Below, in pieces: positions 29,036-37,934 of a stretch of 49,470 nucleotides of DNA. Source of the stretch: Betaproteobacteria bacterium (GTDB lineage: Bacteria > Pseudomonadota > Gammaproteobacteria > Burkholderiales > Ferrovaceae). Each line of letters opens with the position of its first letter. The stretch's first letter is position 1. The stretch covers positions 1 through 49,470 of the forward strand of contig JAGXAW010000009.1 in the NCBI GenBank assembly GCA_018971415.1, read 5' to 3'. The notes under the pieces are model-generated. The model did no database searches, was not told where the DNA came from, and was given only the letters and a program-made list of their open reading frames with translations. The position numbers were made by a program, and so were the translations under genes.

Positions 29036-29055
29036 GGTTCCCTCGCAAGGGAACC
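29036..29055. promoter_or_regulatory. Strong small hairpin between the glycosyltransferase and cytochrome b561 genes
   Basis: GGTTCCCT-CGCA-AGGGAACC is a perfect 8-bp stem with a 4-nt loop in the divergent gap. No T-run follows in either direction, so it is not a typical terminator. It may be an operator for one of the two divergent genes or a structure in the 5' leader of the glycosyltransferase. Confidence 0.4.
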
Positions 29056-29111
29056 CTTTAGCGTAATAAAACTCTATATAAGCTGTTGTTTTTAAATAAA
29101 TTGGTTGATCG

Positions 29112-29678
29112 ATGAATCAAGTTACAGAACCTTACACTTTTATTGCTCGCTTACTGCATTGGTTAGTGGCAGCCTTAATCCTGTTTAATGGCCTCTTGGC
29201 CCTCACCGATGAATGGTGGCCCGAGCACTACTTGAGGACAGTGATAGATTTCCATAAATCTGTGGGTATTAGTGTTTTACTTTTGGTATTACTTCGTATT
29301 CTTTGGCGCTTAACCCATACTCCCCCTCCATTACCCCAGCATTTGCAGAGCTGGGAGCTACGCTTAGCGGCTATTGGCCATGTTTTACTTTATGTTTTAA
29401 TTTTATCTGTTCCCTTTTCTGGATGGCTTCATGATTCCGCTTGGAAAGATGCCAGCACTCATCCCATGACACTCTTTGGACTCGTCTCTTGGCCAAGAAT
29501 AGGGTTTATTTTGCATCTTGATCCGCCAACTAAAGAGTATTTACACCATCTTTTTGGGACAGTGCATACGGCATTAAATTACATACTTTATGCTGTATTG
29601 TTGATTCACATCATTGCGGTATACAAACACGAAAGACTCGATAATGTTTCGGTCTTATCACGAATGGGGTTTAAGTAA
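29112..29678 (+). CDS. Cytochrome b561 family membrane protein
   Basis: The 188-residue protein has four membrane helices with His ligands in the usual places: RLLHWLVAALILFNG (helix 1), DFHKSVGISVLLLVLLRILW (helix 2), and late HHLFGTVHTALNYILYAVLLIHIIAVYKH (helix 4). This is the bacterial b561 (CybB/YodB) pattern, which binds two b hemes and passes electrons between quinols and periplasmic partners; some members act as superoxide:quinone oxidoreductases. It starts a probable plus-strand group with DUF2237 and the deacetylase-like gene. Confidence 0.9.
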   Translation: MNQVTEPYTFIARLLHWLVAALILFNGLLALTDEWWPEHYLRTVIDFHKSVGISVLLLVLLRILWRLTHTPPPLPQHLQSWELRLAAIGHVLLYVLILSVPFSGWLHDSAWKDASTHPMTLFGLVSWPRIGFILHLDPPTKEYLHHLFGTVHTALNYILYAVLLIHIIAVYKHERLDNVSVLSRMGFK

Positions 29679-29683
29679 GTCAT

Positions 29684-30049
29684 ATGGAAATTAATGCAAA
29701 GAATGTTTTAGGTGGAGATTTGGTGGCCTGTTCCTATTCTCCTTTAACGGGTTTTTATCGTGATGGTTGCTGTCACACTGGAGAAGAGGATTTGGGAACC
29801 CATACGGTCTGCGCTGTGATGACTCAAGAGTTTTTACAGTTCTCAAAAGAGAGAGGAAATGATTTAAGTACTCCTCGACCTGAGTATCGTTTTAAGGGGT
29901 TAAAGGCTGGAGATAAATGGTGTTTGTGCGCTAAACGCTGGCGTGAGGCCTATGAGTTTGGTATGGCCCCTAATGTGGTCCTTGAAAGCACTCATCAAAA
30001 GACACTGACCATTGTGACTCTTGAGGCCTTAAAAGAGTATGCGTACTAA
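29684..30049 (+). CDS. DUF2237 family protein
   Basis: The 121-residue protein reads NVLGGDLVACSYSPLTGFYR, DGCCHTGEEDLGTHTVCAVM, TQEFLQFSKERGNDLSTPRP and GLKAGDKWCLCAKRWREAYE, the clear DUF2237 pattern with its conserved Cys residues and the GDKWCLCAxRW motif. The function of the family is not established. It lies 5 nt after the cytochrome b561 gene and just before the deacetylase-like gene, so all three are likely co-transcribed. Confidence 0.9.
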   Translation: MEINAKNVLGGDLVACSYSPLTGFYRDGCCHTGEEDLGTHTVCAVMTQEFLQFSKERGNDLSTPRPEYRFKGLKAGDKWCLCAKRWREAYEFGMAPNVVLESTHQKTLTIVTLEALKEYAY

Positions 30050-30055
30050 ATAAAC

Positions 30056-30961
30056 GTGTTAGACGTATACACGAGTCACCATTTTGTTTTGCCGCTCCCC
30101 CCTGGGCATCGCTTTCCCATGGATAAGTATGCTCTGCTCTATGATGCTGTTCGTCAATTGCCCGATATTGTTTTTCATGAGGCTCCTAAAATTGAGTTAG
30201 AGCGCTTACTCGTGGCTCACGATAAAGCCTATATTGATCGAGTGGTAACGGGTCAATTATCCAGTGAAGAGATTAAAGAAATAGGTTTTCCTTGGAGCCC
30301 TCGCATGGTGGAGCGCTCTTTACGATCCGTTGGTGCCACCTATCATGCAGCTCTTTCAGCCATGAATCATGGTATTGCAGCGAGCCTTGCAGGAGGCACT
30401 CACCATGCTCACCGTTCTCGAGGTAGTGGCTTTTGTGTCTTTAACGATATTGCCGTTGCCTCTTTAAATTTATTAGAGGAGTTTACCCACTTAAATATTG
30501 TGGTGGTGGATCTTGATGTGCATCAGGGTGATGGAACTGCTGCGATTTTAAATACCCATCAACAGATATTTACCTTTTCTATGCATGGTGAAAACAACTA
30601 CCCTTTCACTAAAGAAAAGAGTCATTTAGATATCGCTTTACCGGATGGTTGCAATGACAATCACTATCTCAAGCAATTGGAAGAGAGTTTAACGGCTATT
30701 GAACAATTGATTAAGCCTGATTTTGTGTTCTATCTTGCAGGCACTGATCCCCATGAAAACGATCGGTTAGGGCGTTTAAAACTCTCTGAGCAAGGGCTTT
30801 ATCAAAGAGATAAAACAGTTTTTGAATGGGTAAAAAAGCATCAGGCTAATTGTGCGGTGGTGATGGGGGGTGGCTATGGTAATGAGATTAATACCACTGT
30901 GGCGCTTCACACCAACACCATCAGATTAGCACTTCAATATAACAGCCAATCACCTTACTGA
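30056..30961 (+). CDS. Histone deacetylase-like amidohydrolase
   Basis: The 301-residue protein starts with GTG, 6 nt after the DUF2237 stop. It shows the zinc-dependent deacetylase fold: FVLPLPPGHRFPMDKY near the start, the His-His motif in AGGTHHAHRSRGSGFCVFND, the zinc Asp-x-His in VVVDLDVHQGDGTA and the second Asp in YLAGTDPHENDRLG. Bacterial members act on acetylated small amines or unknown substrates rather than histones. The 3' end overlaps the convergent lipoprotein gene by 7 nt. Confidence 0.9.
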   Translation: MLDVYTSHHFVLPLPPGHRFPMDKYALLYDAVRQLPDIVFHEAPKIELERLLVAHDKAYIDRVVTGQLSSEEIKEIGFPWSPRMVERSLRSVGATYHAALSAMNHGIAASLAGGTHHAHRSRGSGFCVFNDIAVASLNLLEEFTHLNIVVVDLDVHQGDGTAAILNTHQQIFTFSMHGENNYPFTKEKSHLDIALPDGCNDNHYLKQLEESLTAIEQLIKPDFVFYLAGTDPHENDRLGRLKLSEQGLYQRDKTVFEWVKKHQANCAVVMGGGYGNEINTTVALHTNTIRLALQYNSQSPY

Positions 30962-31443
30962 GCAGGTTGACCGCTAGGTAAGGTGCCGCTAGAGGATGAA
31001 GCGGGAGGATCTAGGGTATCTTTGGGGGCGACGGTAAGAACAATCACTGAGCTATCGCCTATTAATCCACCGCCATCAGAAATCTCAATAGTAGCGGTAC
31101 GCTCACCTTTGATAAATACCAATAAGCTTGATTTTGACTTGGTGGCAGATACGAGTTGCCATCCCGCACCCGGAAACTGATTTTTAAAGAATACGTAGGT
31201 GTCAGTAAGGCTTTGCTTTGCAATAAGCTCCACATGACCTGCCCAGTTATTACCTCCCCCTAAAATCATTGAGTGATCATTATTGAGTTTTATATTTGGG
31301 GGTAGGGGCATGTCACCAAAAAGCTGGGATTTGACTGGATCAACGGCATCCCCTTGTCCAGAACTAAAACTCGTGGTGGAGTTACTGGCACAGGACACTA
31401 AGAGTATTGATATGGCAAGGCTAAGGAATAGGGTTTTAGTCAT
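30955..31443 (-). CDS. Lipoprotein of unknown function
   Basis: The 162-residue precursor has a lipoprotein signal peptide with lipobox LVSC (MTKTLFLSLAISILLVSC; Cys18). After a Ser-rich stretch come LFGDMPLPPNIKLNNDHSMI and a small compact domain (HVELIAKQSLTDTYVFFKNQ, then FPGAGWQLVSATKSK, LVFIKGERTATIEIS), and a Pro/Ser-rich tail. I do not recognise a function. It lies upstream of the terminator that separates it from the cytochrome genes, which are on the same strand. Confidence 0.75.
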   Translation of the reverse strand: MTKTLFLSLAISILLVSCASNSTTSFSSGQGDAVDPVKSQLFGDMPLPPNIKLNNDHSMILGGGNNWAGHVELIAKQSLTDTYVFFKNQFPGAGWQLVSATKSKSSLLVFIKGERTATIEISDGGGLIGDSSVIVLTVAPKDTLDPPASSSSGTLPSGQPAQ

Positions 31444-31510
31444 CTTTAGCTTAATTTTTATTTAAGATGGGTTTACTTTAACCTAGATTAATATCTTTTA
31501 GCAATAAAAA

Positions 31511-31530
31511 AACCCCGCCTAAGCGGGGTT
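31511..31530. terminator. Rho-independent terminator (usable on both strands)
   Basis: AACCCCGC-CTAA-GCGGGGTT is a perfect 8-bp GC-rich stem flanked by A-run and T-run sequence on either side. It lies 23 nt after the stop of the c4-like cytochrome and ends that minus-strand transcript. Confidence 0.9.
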
Positions 31531-31552
31531 TTGAGTTTGCCTTAAAAATGAA

Positions 31553-32296
31553 CTAGCGAACGGTTTGTAAGTAATTAGCTACAGCCATTTTCTGTTCATC
31601 ACTCAAGCCATGGGCCATCAGTTCCATCACGGCACCGTTATTACCAGCGCGCCATGGTTGACCGTTTTCCTGGGTACCAGGCAGTTCCATTTCGCTTTGA
31701 ATGTCTTTGTGATCATTGACTAGCTCATAATCAGTATTAAAGACATTTAACTGTTTATAGAGATAGTCGGCATGTTGACCAGCTAGACGCGGAATGTTGG
31801 CTGCGCCCTCACCATTTTCTCCATGGCAACCTGAGCATGCAGGGACACCCTGTGAGAGGTTACCTTCTTGCCAGATTTTTTTACCTTCAACAACTAACTT
31901 AGGATCAGCATAGGCTGTGTTAATTGGAGCTGGTTGCTTGGAGTAGTACTCTGCTAACTGATCAATTTGCTTGTCAGTTAAGTTACGTGCAACACCCCAC
32001 ATGAATTGTTGGGCTTTTGGATCTAAACGAGTTTCCTCTTTTAGTTCATGAAGCTCAACTGCAATGTATTCCTTGGTCTGATGTGCAAGATTTGGGAATG
32101 TTGGATTAATGGATTGTCCATTTAATCCATGACAAGTTGAGCAAACTTGCTGAGCGTAGGTTTCACCAGCAACAGCAGGATTATTAAGGTTACGACTTCT
32201 CTCAGCAGAGTGCGTAGGATTGGAACCTAAATCAGCACAGGAGGCTAGAGCCAACGTTATAGCTGAGAGTGAGATGATTTTTGTGATGTTTTTCAT
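31553..32296 (-). CDS. Diheme cytochrome c4-like lipoprotein
   Basis: The 247-residue protein has two c-type heme sites, CSTCH (52-56) and CSGCH (154-158), in two similar halves as in cytochrome c4. A possible axial Met lies in QQFMWGVARNLTD. The N-terminus MKNITKIISLSAITLALASC ends in a lipobox, so it is probably lipid-anchored at Cys20 instead of being soluble. I use the second of two close ATGs because GAGAGG is 7 nt before it and only 1 nt before the first. It follows the Cyc2-like gene by 18 nt, which suggests that it accepts electrons from that outer-membrane cytochrome and passes them to an oxidase or bc1 complex. Confidence 0.87.
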   Translation of the reverse strand: MKNITKIISLSAITLALASCADLGSNPTHSAERSRNLNNPAVAGETYAQQVCSTCHGLNGQSINPTFPNLAHQTKEYIAVELHELKEETRLDPKAQQFMWGVARNLTDKQIDQLAEYYSKQPAPINTAYADPKLVVEGKKIWQEGNLSQGVPACSGCHGENGEGAANIPRLAGQHADYLYKQLNVFNTDYELVNDHKDIQSEMELPGTQENGQPWRAGNNGAVMELMAHGLSDEQKMAVANYLQTVR

Positions 32297-32314
32297 AGTC
32301 ATTCCTCTCTTTTA

Positions 32315-33904
32315 TTAATAAATTATACTTGTATACAACATTGTTGTGTTGAATGCGCTTGGACTTAATCCAGGTGAATTTCCAGTTGTTACTCCATTAA
32401 CATTAGTAGCAGTTAAAGGATTTGTGATTGAATTTCCAGTTGTACCACCCAATCGAGTATAGAAAGTTTTCATTATACCAATACGAACATTTTGGTATGG
32501 TGACCAAAATATACTTGGCATAATTGAATCCCAATCAGGACTTCCATTTGCAGATCCTCCGTAATAAGCACCATTACCTGCGACAATAGAACCGTTTTGA
32601 TATTGTCTAAAACCAGTATTGTCAGCACCACGACCGTAGGCGTAATAATCAGAATTTCCTCTGGCACCATGGAAGAATAACATTGCACCATACTGAGCCT
32701 TATAGATGTAAGTAAGATCTAACCAATACTCATTGAGCATATTAACAGGATTAGCTACTGTAGCACCTAACAAACCAGAACTATTTTCAATTGTTTCATG
32801 CGTAAATCTGGCGTGTGCAGCAAAATAGTGAGGATCAAGAATATATTGATATTGTGCATCGATACCTGTGTCCTGCCAGACAGCTTGAGGGTTGGCTAAG
32901 CTGAAAGCATTATAGTTAACTTGCGCGTTACCATTAATAGCTGTTCCATTGCCATAAGTTTGTCCGTAAGGATCACCTGAGCCATAAAGACCGTGTAACC
33001 CAATGAATAACTCATGAGGACCCCATTCTTTGTTATAACCTAATCTCATATATAGATTGTTATTTAGTGCAGGAGCAGAGTTTGCTGCGGTACTCTCGGT
33101 TAATACAGATAATGGACCGTTAGACACATGTCTATATACAGCTGCTTCAGCGTACCAAGTTTTATCTTTATAAAGGTAGGTACCTAGTCCAACTACATTA
33201 TGTTGGCTAGCTCCTCCCTGAAGAATTGTACTTGGAGCCAAACCGACGAGACCATTAAATCCAGCATTAAAATAACCAATCCAATCTGAGGTCCAGTTTT
33301 CTTGTGTATTCCAAACATCAGACATAGTGATACGGTTATTTAGGTACGCACCAAAAATCCAGTCTCCAGATTTATTCACAATATGATCAGCAACCCTGAC
33401 TTCGCTGTTATCAATCCCTGCAGCCCAACCGAGATTACTCATAGGACCAAATGAAACAGTAGTATTTGGATCATATTTAGCCGCTGTCCATTGGATGAAA
33501 GCACCAACATTATCTGTTAGATGACCACCAGTAAATAAACTAACTGTTTGAGCATCAAATTGTGAGGTTGGGGCATTCCCATTAATTCCGCCTGGTTCAG
33601 TATTTGCATACCACTGTTTGGATGCTTGTAACCAAACTGCAAAGGGCGGACGGTCCAAGTTGGTAGTTAATTCACCAAAGATGTTTTTCGCATCACCTTG
33701 GGTATAACCAGTTAATTTGAAGTAACGACCTAATGCTGTGAGCTGTGGATATTCTCCACCAACGTGACATGCTACGCACTTAAACCCAGTTTGGCGTGCA
33801 AAAATAGGAATAGCGTTGGCATCTAGTGAGGAGAGTAAAACCAAGCCCCCCATGAGCGCCAAAATAGCACCTCGAGCTTTAAATAAAAAGCCAGTAATTT
33901 TCAT
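32315..33904 (-). CDS. Cyc2-like outer-membrane porin-cytochrome c (candidate iron oxidase)
   Basis: The 529-residue precursor has a signal peptide ending near DANA, then IPIFARQTGFKCVACHVGG with a single heme site CVACH at 43-47, then LTALGRYFKLTGYT. The rest (about 75-529) is rich in alternating aromatic/polar strands, Asn, Gly and Tyr, as in a 16-strand porin barrel, and ends in Tyr (MLYTSIIY). One heme at the N-terminus fused to a barrel is the layout of Cyc2, the outer-membrane Fe(II) oxidase of acidophilic and neutrophilic iron oxidisers. AGGGGG is 9 nt before the ATG. Sequence similarity to proven Cyc2 was not tested, so a related porin-cytochrome with other substrate remains possible. 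Confidence 0.78.
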   Translation of the reverse strand: MKITGFLFKARGAILALMGGLVLLSSLDANAIPIFARQTGFKCVACHVGGEYPQLTALGRYFKLTGYTQGDAKNIFGELTTNLDRPPFAVWLQASKQWYANTEPGGINGNAPTSQFDAQTVSLFTGGHLTDNVGAFIQWTAAKYDPNTTVSFGPMSNLGWAAGIDNSEVRVADHIVNKSGDWIFGAYLNNRITMSDVWNTQENWTSDWIGYFNAGFNGLVGLAPSTILQGGASQHNVVGLGTYLYKDKTWYAEAAVYRHVSNGPLSVLTESTAANSAPALNNNLYMRLGYNKEWGPHELFIGLHGLYGSGDPYGQTYGNGTAINGNAQVNYNAFSLANPQAVWQDTGIDAQYQYILDPHYFAAHARFTHETIENSSGLLGATVANPVNMLNEYWLDLTYIYKAQYGAMLFFHGARGNSDYYAYGRGADNTGFRQYQNGSIVAGNGAYYGGSANGSPDWDSIMPSIFWSPYQNVRIGIMKTFYTRLGGTTGNSITNPLTATNVNGVTTGNSPGLSPSAFNTTMLYTSIIY

Positions 33905-34026
33905 TGTGAAAACCCCCTAATAGTTTTAAAAATTTCTCTAATTCCGCCCTTGTTTGCAGACAAGTGTTATGTATTGCTTTTTTATATATAACTTAAACAG
34001 AATTAAAGACTTGATACAACACTCTG

Positions 34027-34054
34027 ATTTTGAATGATTCAAAATTATTGTCAA
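34027..34054 (-). promoter_or_regulatory. Candidate promoter and operator of the Cyc2-like/c4 operon
   Basis: On the minus strand a consensus -35 box TTGACA (34054-34049) is followed by a perfect 19-bp palindrome ATTTTGAA-TCA-TTCAAAAT (34045-34027) in the spacer and -10 region. A protein bound there would block or reshape RNA polymerase binding. The -10 itself is poor (AAAATC), fitting a promoter that needs an activator. The resulting leader would be about 120 nt; I see no small reading frame with a good ribosome site in it. Confidence 0.45.
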
Positions 34055-34101
34055 TAGTTTGTTGCTAAAATGTGACAGGTTTAGAAGTGGCTGTGAAAAA
34101 A

Positions 34102-34129
34102 CGCAACAACCCATAACTAGGTTGTTGCG
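34102..34129 (-). terminator. Rho-independent terminator of the cbb operon
   Basis: CGCAACAACC, an 8-nt loop and GGTTGTTGCG form a perfect 10-bp stem. On the minus strand it is followed directly by TTTTTT. It begins 9 nt after the tkt stop and closes the operon. Confidence 0.92.
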
Positions 34130-34137
34130 TCGCAGCA

Positions 34138-36123
34138 TTACAGAACAGATTTAACGGTTGCAGCTAAATGTTCTGCTGTCAGTTTGAAGTGTTTAAAAAG
34201 TGCGCCAGCGGGAGCGGATTCACCAAAGGTATCAATGCCAAGTACTGCCTTTGTGCCATATTTCCACCACAGGGCAGTTGAGCCCGCTTCAATGGCCACT
34301 CTCGGAATGCCTGGGGGCAATACGCTGTCTTGATAGGCTTTGCTTTGCTGTTCAAAGGCAAAGGTGGAGGGCATTGACACCACACGCACCGGTATACCTT
34401 CTTTCAGTAAATGTTGCTGAGCTTCCACAGCAATCCCCACCTCTGAGCCTGTTGCTAAAATTACCGCTTGAGCCATACCCTCAGACTCTTTCAACACATA
34501 GCCCCCTTTGGCAATATTCACAATCTGCTCTGGGGTACGGGATTGAAAGGGCAGGTTTTGTCGGCTGAAGATTAAACAGGTAGGTCCATGTTGTCTTTCG
34601 ATGGCCTGTGCCCAGGCTACAGCGGTTTCTGTGGTGTCGGCAGGGCGCCATAAATCCATATTGGGAATTAGTCTTAAGCTTGAAACTTGCTCAATAGACT
34701 GATGCGTAGGGCCATCCTCTCCTAAACCAATGGAGTCATGGGTAAAGACAAAGATCGTGCGGATTTTCATGAGCGCTGCCATTCTCAGCGCATTGCGACT
34801 GTAGTCTGAGAAGGTCAGGAAGGTTCCACCATAGGGAATGAACCCGCCATGCAAGGCGATCCCGTTCATAATGGCGCTCATCCCAAACTCTCGAACCCCG
34901 TAACTTAAGTAGTTACCCGCTACGCCTTTTTTAAGGGGTTTTGAACCACTCCAGTTGGTGAGGTTTGAACCGGTTAAATCCGCCGAGCCACCAAAGAGTT
35001 CAGGCAAGGCAGGGCCGTAGGCTTCAAGAGTATTTTGACTGGCTTTGCGAGAAGCAATGCTCTCACCCTTATCGCGGCATTTGGCAATGTATTCCATCAC
35101 CGTTAATTCAAACTCTTTAGGCAGGGTGCCAGACATGCGTCTTGTGAATTCCTGCGCCTCTTGTGGAAAAGCTTTTTGATAGGCGGCAAACTTCTCATCC
35201 CAAGCTTTTTCCATCTCTTTGCCCTTGCTTGAGGCATCCCAAGCGGCATACACATCCTGTGGAATAACAAAAGCTTCATAGGGCCAATTGATTTGCGCCC
35301 GCGAGGCGGTGATTTCATCGCCGCCTAAAGGCGAGCCGTGCACATCGTGCGTTCCTGCCTTGTTGGGGCTACCGTGACCGATATTGGTTTTACAGCAAAT
35401 TAAAGTGGGTTGAGTACTGGTTTTAGCGATCTCAATGGCCTTTGACACAGCCACCACATCATGGCCATCCACATCTCGAATAACTCGCCAGCCATAGGCT
35501 TCAAAACGCTTTGGCGTATCATCCGCAAACCAAGCTTCAACGTGACCATCAATGGAGATACCATTGTCATCCCAAAAGGCGATGAGTTTATGTAAACCCA
35601 AGGTGCCCGCAAGAGCGCAAGCTTCGTGACTAATGCCCTCCATCAAGCAACCATCACCCATGAACACATAGGTGAAGTGATCAACAATGCTATGCCCGGG
35701 TTTATTAAATTGCTCAGCCATCATTCTCTCAGCCAAAGCCATGCCCACCGCATTAGTAATGCCTTGTCCTAAGGGTCCCGTGGTGGTTTCCACACCCGGT
35801 GTCATTCCGTATTCTGGGTGACCTGGGGTTTTACTGTGCAATTGACGGAAGTTTTTAATTTCCTCAATGGGTAAGTCGTAGCCAGTTAAATGGAGCAAAG
35901 CATAAATCAGCATTGAGGCATGACCGTTAGACAAAACAAAACGATCACGGTCAGCCCATAAGGGGTTTTTAGGGTTATGTTTTAAATGCTGTGCCCACAG
36001 GGCAACGGCCATTTCGGCCATACCCATTGGTGCTCCTGGGTGGCCTGAGTTGGCCTTTTGTACGGCATCCATCGCCAGAGCGCGGATGGCATTGGCCATG
36101 GTATTGGTACTCACTTGTGTCAT
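34138..36123 (-). CDS. tkt: Transketolase
   Basis: Transketolase moves two-carbon units in the regenerative part of the Calvin cycle. The 661-residue protein has the usual length, an N-terminal ThDP domain ([20 protein letters not shown], and [18 protein letters not shown] with the metal-binding GDG motif), a central domain with [18 protein letters not shown], and a C-terminal domain with [13 protein letters not shown]. It is the last gene of the minus-strand cbb operon, 31 nt after fba and just before a strong terminator. Confidence 0.96.
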   Translation of the reverse strand: MTQVSTNTMANAIRALAMDAVQKANSGHPGAPMGMAEMAVALWAQHLKHNPKNPLWADRDRFVLSNGHASMLIYALLHLTGYDLPIEEIKNFRQLHSKTPGHPEYGMTPGVETTTGPLGQGITNAVGMALAERMMAEQFNKPGHSIVDHFTYVFMGDGCLMEGISHEACALAGTLGLHKLIAFWDDNGISIDGHVEAWFADDTPKRFEAYGWRVIRDVDGHDVVAVSKAIEIAKTSTQPTLICCKTNIGHGSPNKAGTHDVHGSPLGGDEITASRAQINWPYEAFVIPQDVYAAWDASSKGKEMEKAWDEKFAAYQKAFPQEAQEFTRRMSGTLPKEFELTVMEYIAKCRDKGESIASRKASQNTLEAYGPALPELFGGSADLTGSNLTNWSGSKPLKKGVAGNYLSYGVREFGMSAIMNGIALHGGFIPYGGTFLTFSDYSRNALRMAALMKIRTIFVFTHDSIGLGEDGPTHQSIEQVSSLRLIPNMDLWRPADTTETAVAWAQAIERQHGPTCLIFSRQNLPFQSRTPEQIVNIAKGGYVLKESEGMAQAVILATGSEVGIAVEAQQHLLKEGIPVRVVSMPSTFAFEQQSKAYQDSVLPPGIPRVAIEAGSTALWWKYGTKAVLGIDTFGESAPAGALFKHFKLTAEHLAATVKSVL

Positions 36124-36154
36124 GATGGTTTTCCTCTCCCTATTGTGTTTATTC

Positions 36155-37219
36155 TTATTTGACCTGTGGTGTTAATTCGCCCTTAGCATAACGCTCACTC
36201 ATGGTCTCAAGACTAATGGGTTTGATTTTGTCGGCTTGTCCGGCACTACCAAAAGCTTCAAAACGGGCTTTACAAATACCTACTGCAGCTTTTTTGGCAT
36301 CAATCAAGAATTTACGAGGATCAAATTCACCGGGATTTTTAAACAAATGGGCACGGATTGCACCGGTCATAGCTAGGCGAATGTCGGTATCAATATTCAC
36401 TTTACGTACACCATATTTAATTGCTTCAACGATCTCTTCCACTGGAACGCCATAGGTCTCTTTGATATCCCCCCCATTGGCACGGATAACTTCGAGCCAC
36501 TCTTGAGGCACTGAGGAGGAGCCATGCATCACCAAGTGAGTGTTAGGAATGCGGGCATTAATTTCTTTAACACGCCAGATGGCGAGAGTATCACCAGTGG
36601 GGGCTTTAGTGAACTTATAGGCGCCATGACTGGTACCAATGGCAATGGCCAAGGCATCTACTTCGGTTTTACGCACAAAATCAGCAGCCTGTTCAGGGTC
36701 TGTTAACAGCTGATCATGACTTAACTGTTTATCAGAACCGTGACCGTCTTCCTCACCCATCATGCCGGACTCCAGGGAGCCTAAACAGCCCAATTCGCCC
36801 TCCACAGAGACGCCCACGGCATGTGCCATGTCTACCACACGGCGGGTCACATCAACGTTGTATTCAAAGCTGGATGGGGTTTTCATGTCCTCCATCAAGG
36901 AGCCGTCCATCATCACGCTAGAGAAACCTGAACGAATGGAGCGTTGGCACACAGAGGGGCTGGCACCATGATCCTGGTGCATACAAATTGGAATTTCTGG
37001 GTACATTTCCACGGCAGCTTCAATCAGTTTACGTAAAAACGGTTCGCCTGCGTATTTTCTGGCGCCCGCAGAGCCTTGCATAATGACTGGGCTGTTGGTG
37101 GCTTTTGCCGCTTCCATAATAGCCTGAATTTGCTCTAGGTTATTCACGTTAAAAGCGGGTAAGCCGTAGCCATGCTCTGCGGCGTGATCCAGTAGTTGTC
37201 TTAAGGAGATGAGTGCCAT
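36155..37219 (-). CDS. fba: Class II fructose-bisphosphate aldolase
   Basis: The 354-residue metal-dependent aldolase makes fructose- and sedoheptulose-bisphosphates in the Calvin cycle. It shows [16 protein letters not shown], the zinc ligands in [25 protein letters not shown] and [14 protein letters not shown], and [19 protein letters not shown]. The length and the CbbA-like sequence match the operon-encoded class IIB enzymes of autotrophic proteobacteria. It lies between gph and tkt. Confidence 0.95.
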   Translation of the reverse strand: MALISLRQLLDHAAEHGYGLPAFNVNNLEQIQAIMEAAKATNSPVIMQGSAGARKYAGEPFLRKLIEAAVEMYPEIPICMHQDHGASPSVCQRSIRSGFSSVMMDGSLMEDMKTPSSFEYNVDVTRRVVDMAHAVGVSVEGELGCLGSLESGMMGEEDGHGSDKQLSHDQLLTDPEQAADFVRKTEVDALAIAIGTSHGAYKFTKAPTGDTLAIWRVKEINARIPNTHLVMHGSSSVPQEWLEVIRANGGDIKETYGVPVEEIVEAIKYGVRKVNIDTDIRLAMTGAIRAHLFKNPGEFDPRKFLIDAKKAAVGICKARFEAFGSAGQADKIKPISLETMSERYAKGELTPQVK

Positions 37220-37239
37220 GATCTAAATACCTCTCTGAT

Positions 37240-37932
37240 TTAATGTATTGGTAAAAAAGTAAATGTGGTTTTTAATTGTGTGTATAAATCTGTAAATCCG
37301 TTGATGACGCGATCGGGTTTGGCATCACTAATCGGTAAACCATGATTATAGCCATGAGTGAAGGCCCAAATGGAAATTTGTGCAGCACGGGCAGCTTCCA
37401 CATCATTAACAGAATCGCCCACAAAGAGCACTTCATCGCGACTAATCCCTGCCTGATCCAGGGCAAGGAGAAGTGGGTCAGGGTGAGGCTTACCACGCAG
37501 TGCATCGCCTCCTGCCACCACCACATCAAAATAATGGGTAAGTTTTAAATGCTCAAGGAGCTGCAGCGTGAGAGAGCGCTCTTTATTGGTGACAATACCA
37601 AGCTTGATGCCCTCCTGTTTAATCAGGCTTAAAATCGCTTCCATGTCGCAAAAGGGTTCACTGAGTTGGCCGGTCACCAATTGATACTGCTTTAAGAACT
37701 CAGGGTAGAGACGTTTAAATTGCTCACTCTCTTGACTGGATTCTCCCGTGGATCTTGCTAACGCCTTAGAAAACAACCAAGCGGTGCCTTTACCAATCCA
37801 GTTTTGTACCTCTTCACGCTTTAAGGCGGGCAGTCGATCAAAGGCCAGTGCTCGGTTGGTGGCCTCGGTGATCTCTGCTGCCGTATCAATTAAGGTGCCA
37901 TCTAAATCAAATAAAATATATTTAAGCGTCAT
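37240..37932 (-). CDS. gph: Phosphoglycolate phosphatase
   Basis: The 230-residue HAD enzyme has nucleophile motif FDLDGTLIDT (Asp9), a helical cap, motif II IVTNKERS, and motifs III/IV in GKPHPDPLLLALDQAG and VLFVGDSVNDVEAARAA. In cbb operons this gene (also called cbbZ) removes 2-phosphoglycolate made by RuBisCO's oxygenase reaction. It starts 2 nt after the prk stop. This is consistent with RuBisCO working in air without a carboxysome. Confidence 0.9.
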   Translation of the reverse strand: MTLKYILFDLDGTLIDTAAEITEATNRALAFDRLPALKREEVQNWIGKGTAWLFSKALARSTGESSQESEQFKRLYPEFLKQYQLVTGQLSEPFCDMEAILSLIKQEGIKLGIVTNKERSLTLQLLEHLKLTHYFDVVVAGGDALRGKPHPDPLLLALDQAGISRDEVLFVGDSVNDVEAARAAQISIWAFTHGYNHGLPISDAKPDRVINGFTDLYTQLKTTFTFLPIH

Positions 37933-37934
37933 GG

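Noticed and set aside
33938-34138. 66-residue frame upstream of the Cyc2-like gene
   Set aside because: It covers the promoter palindrome and terminator, has no ribosome site and no recognisable sequence.
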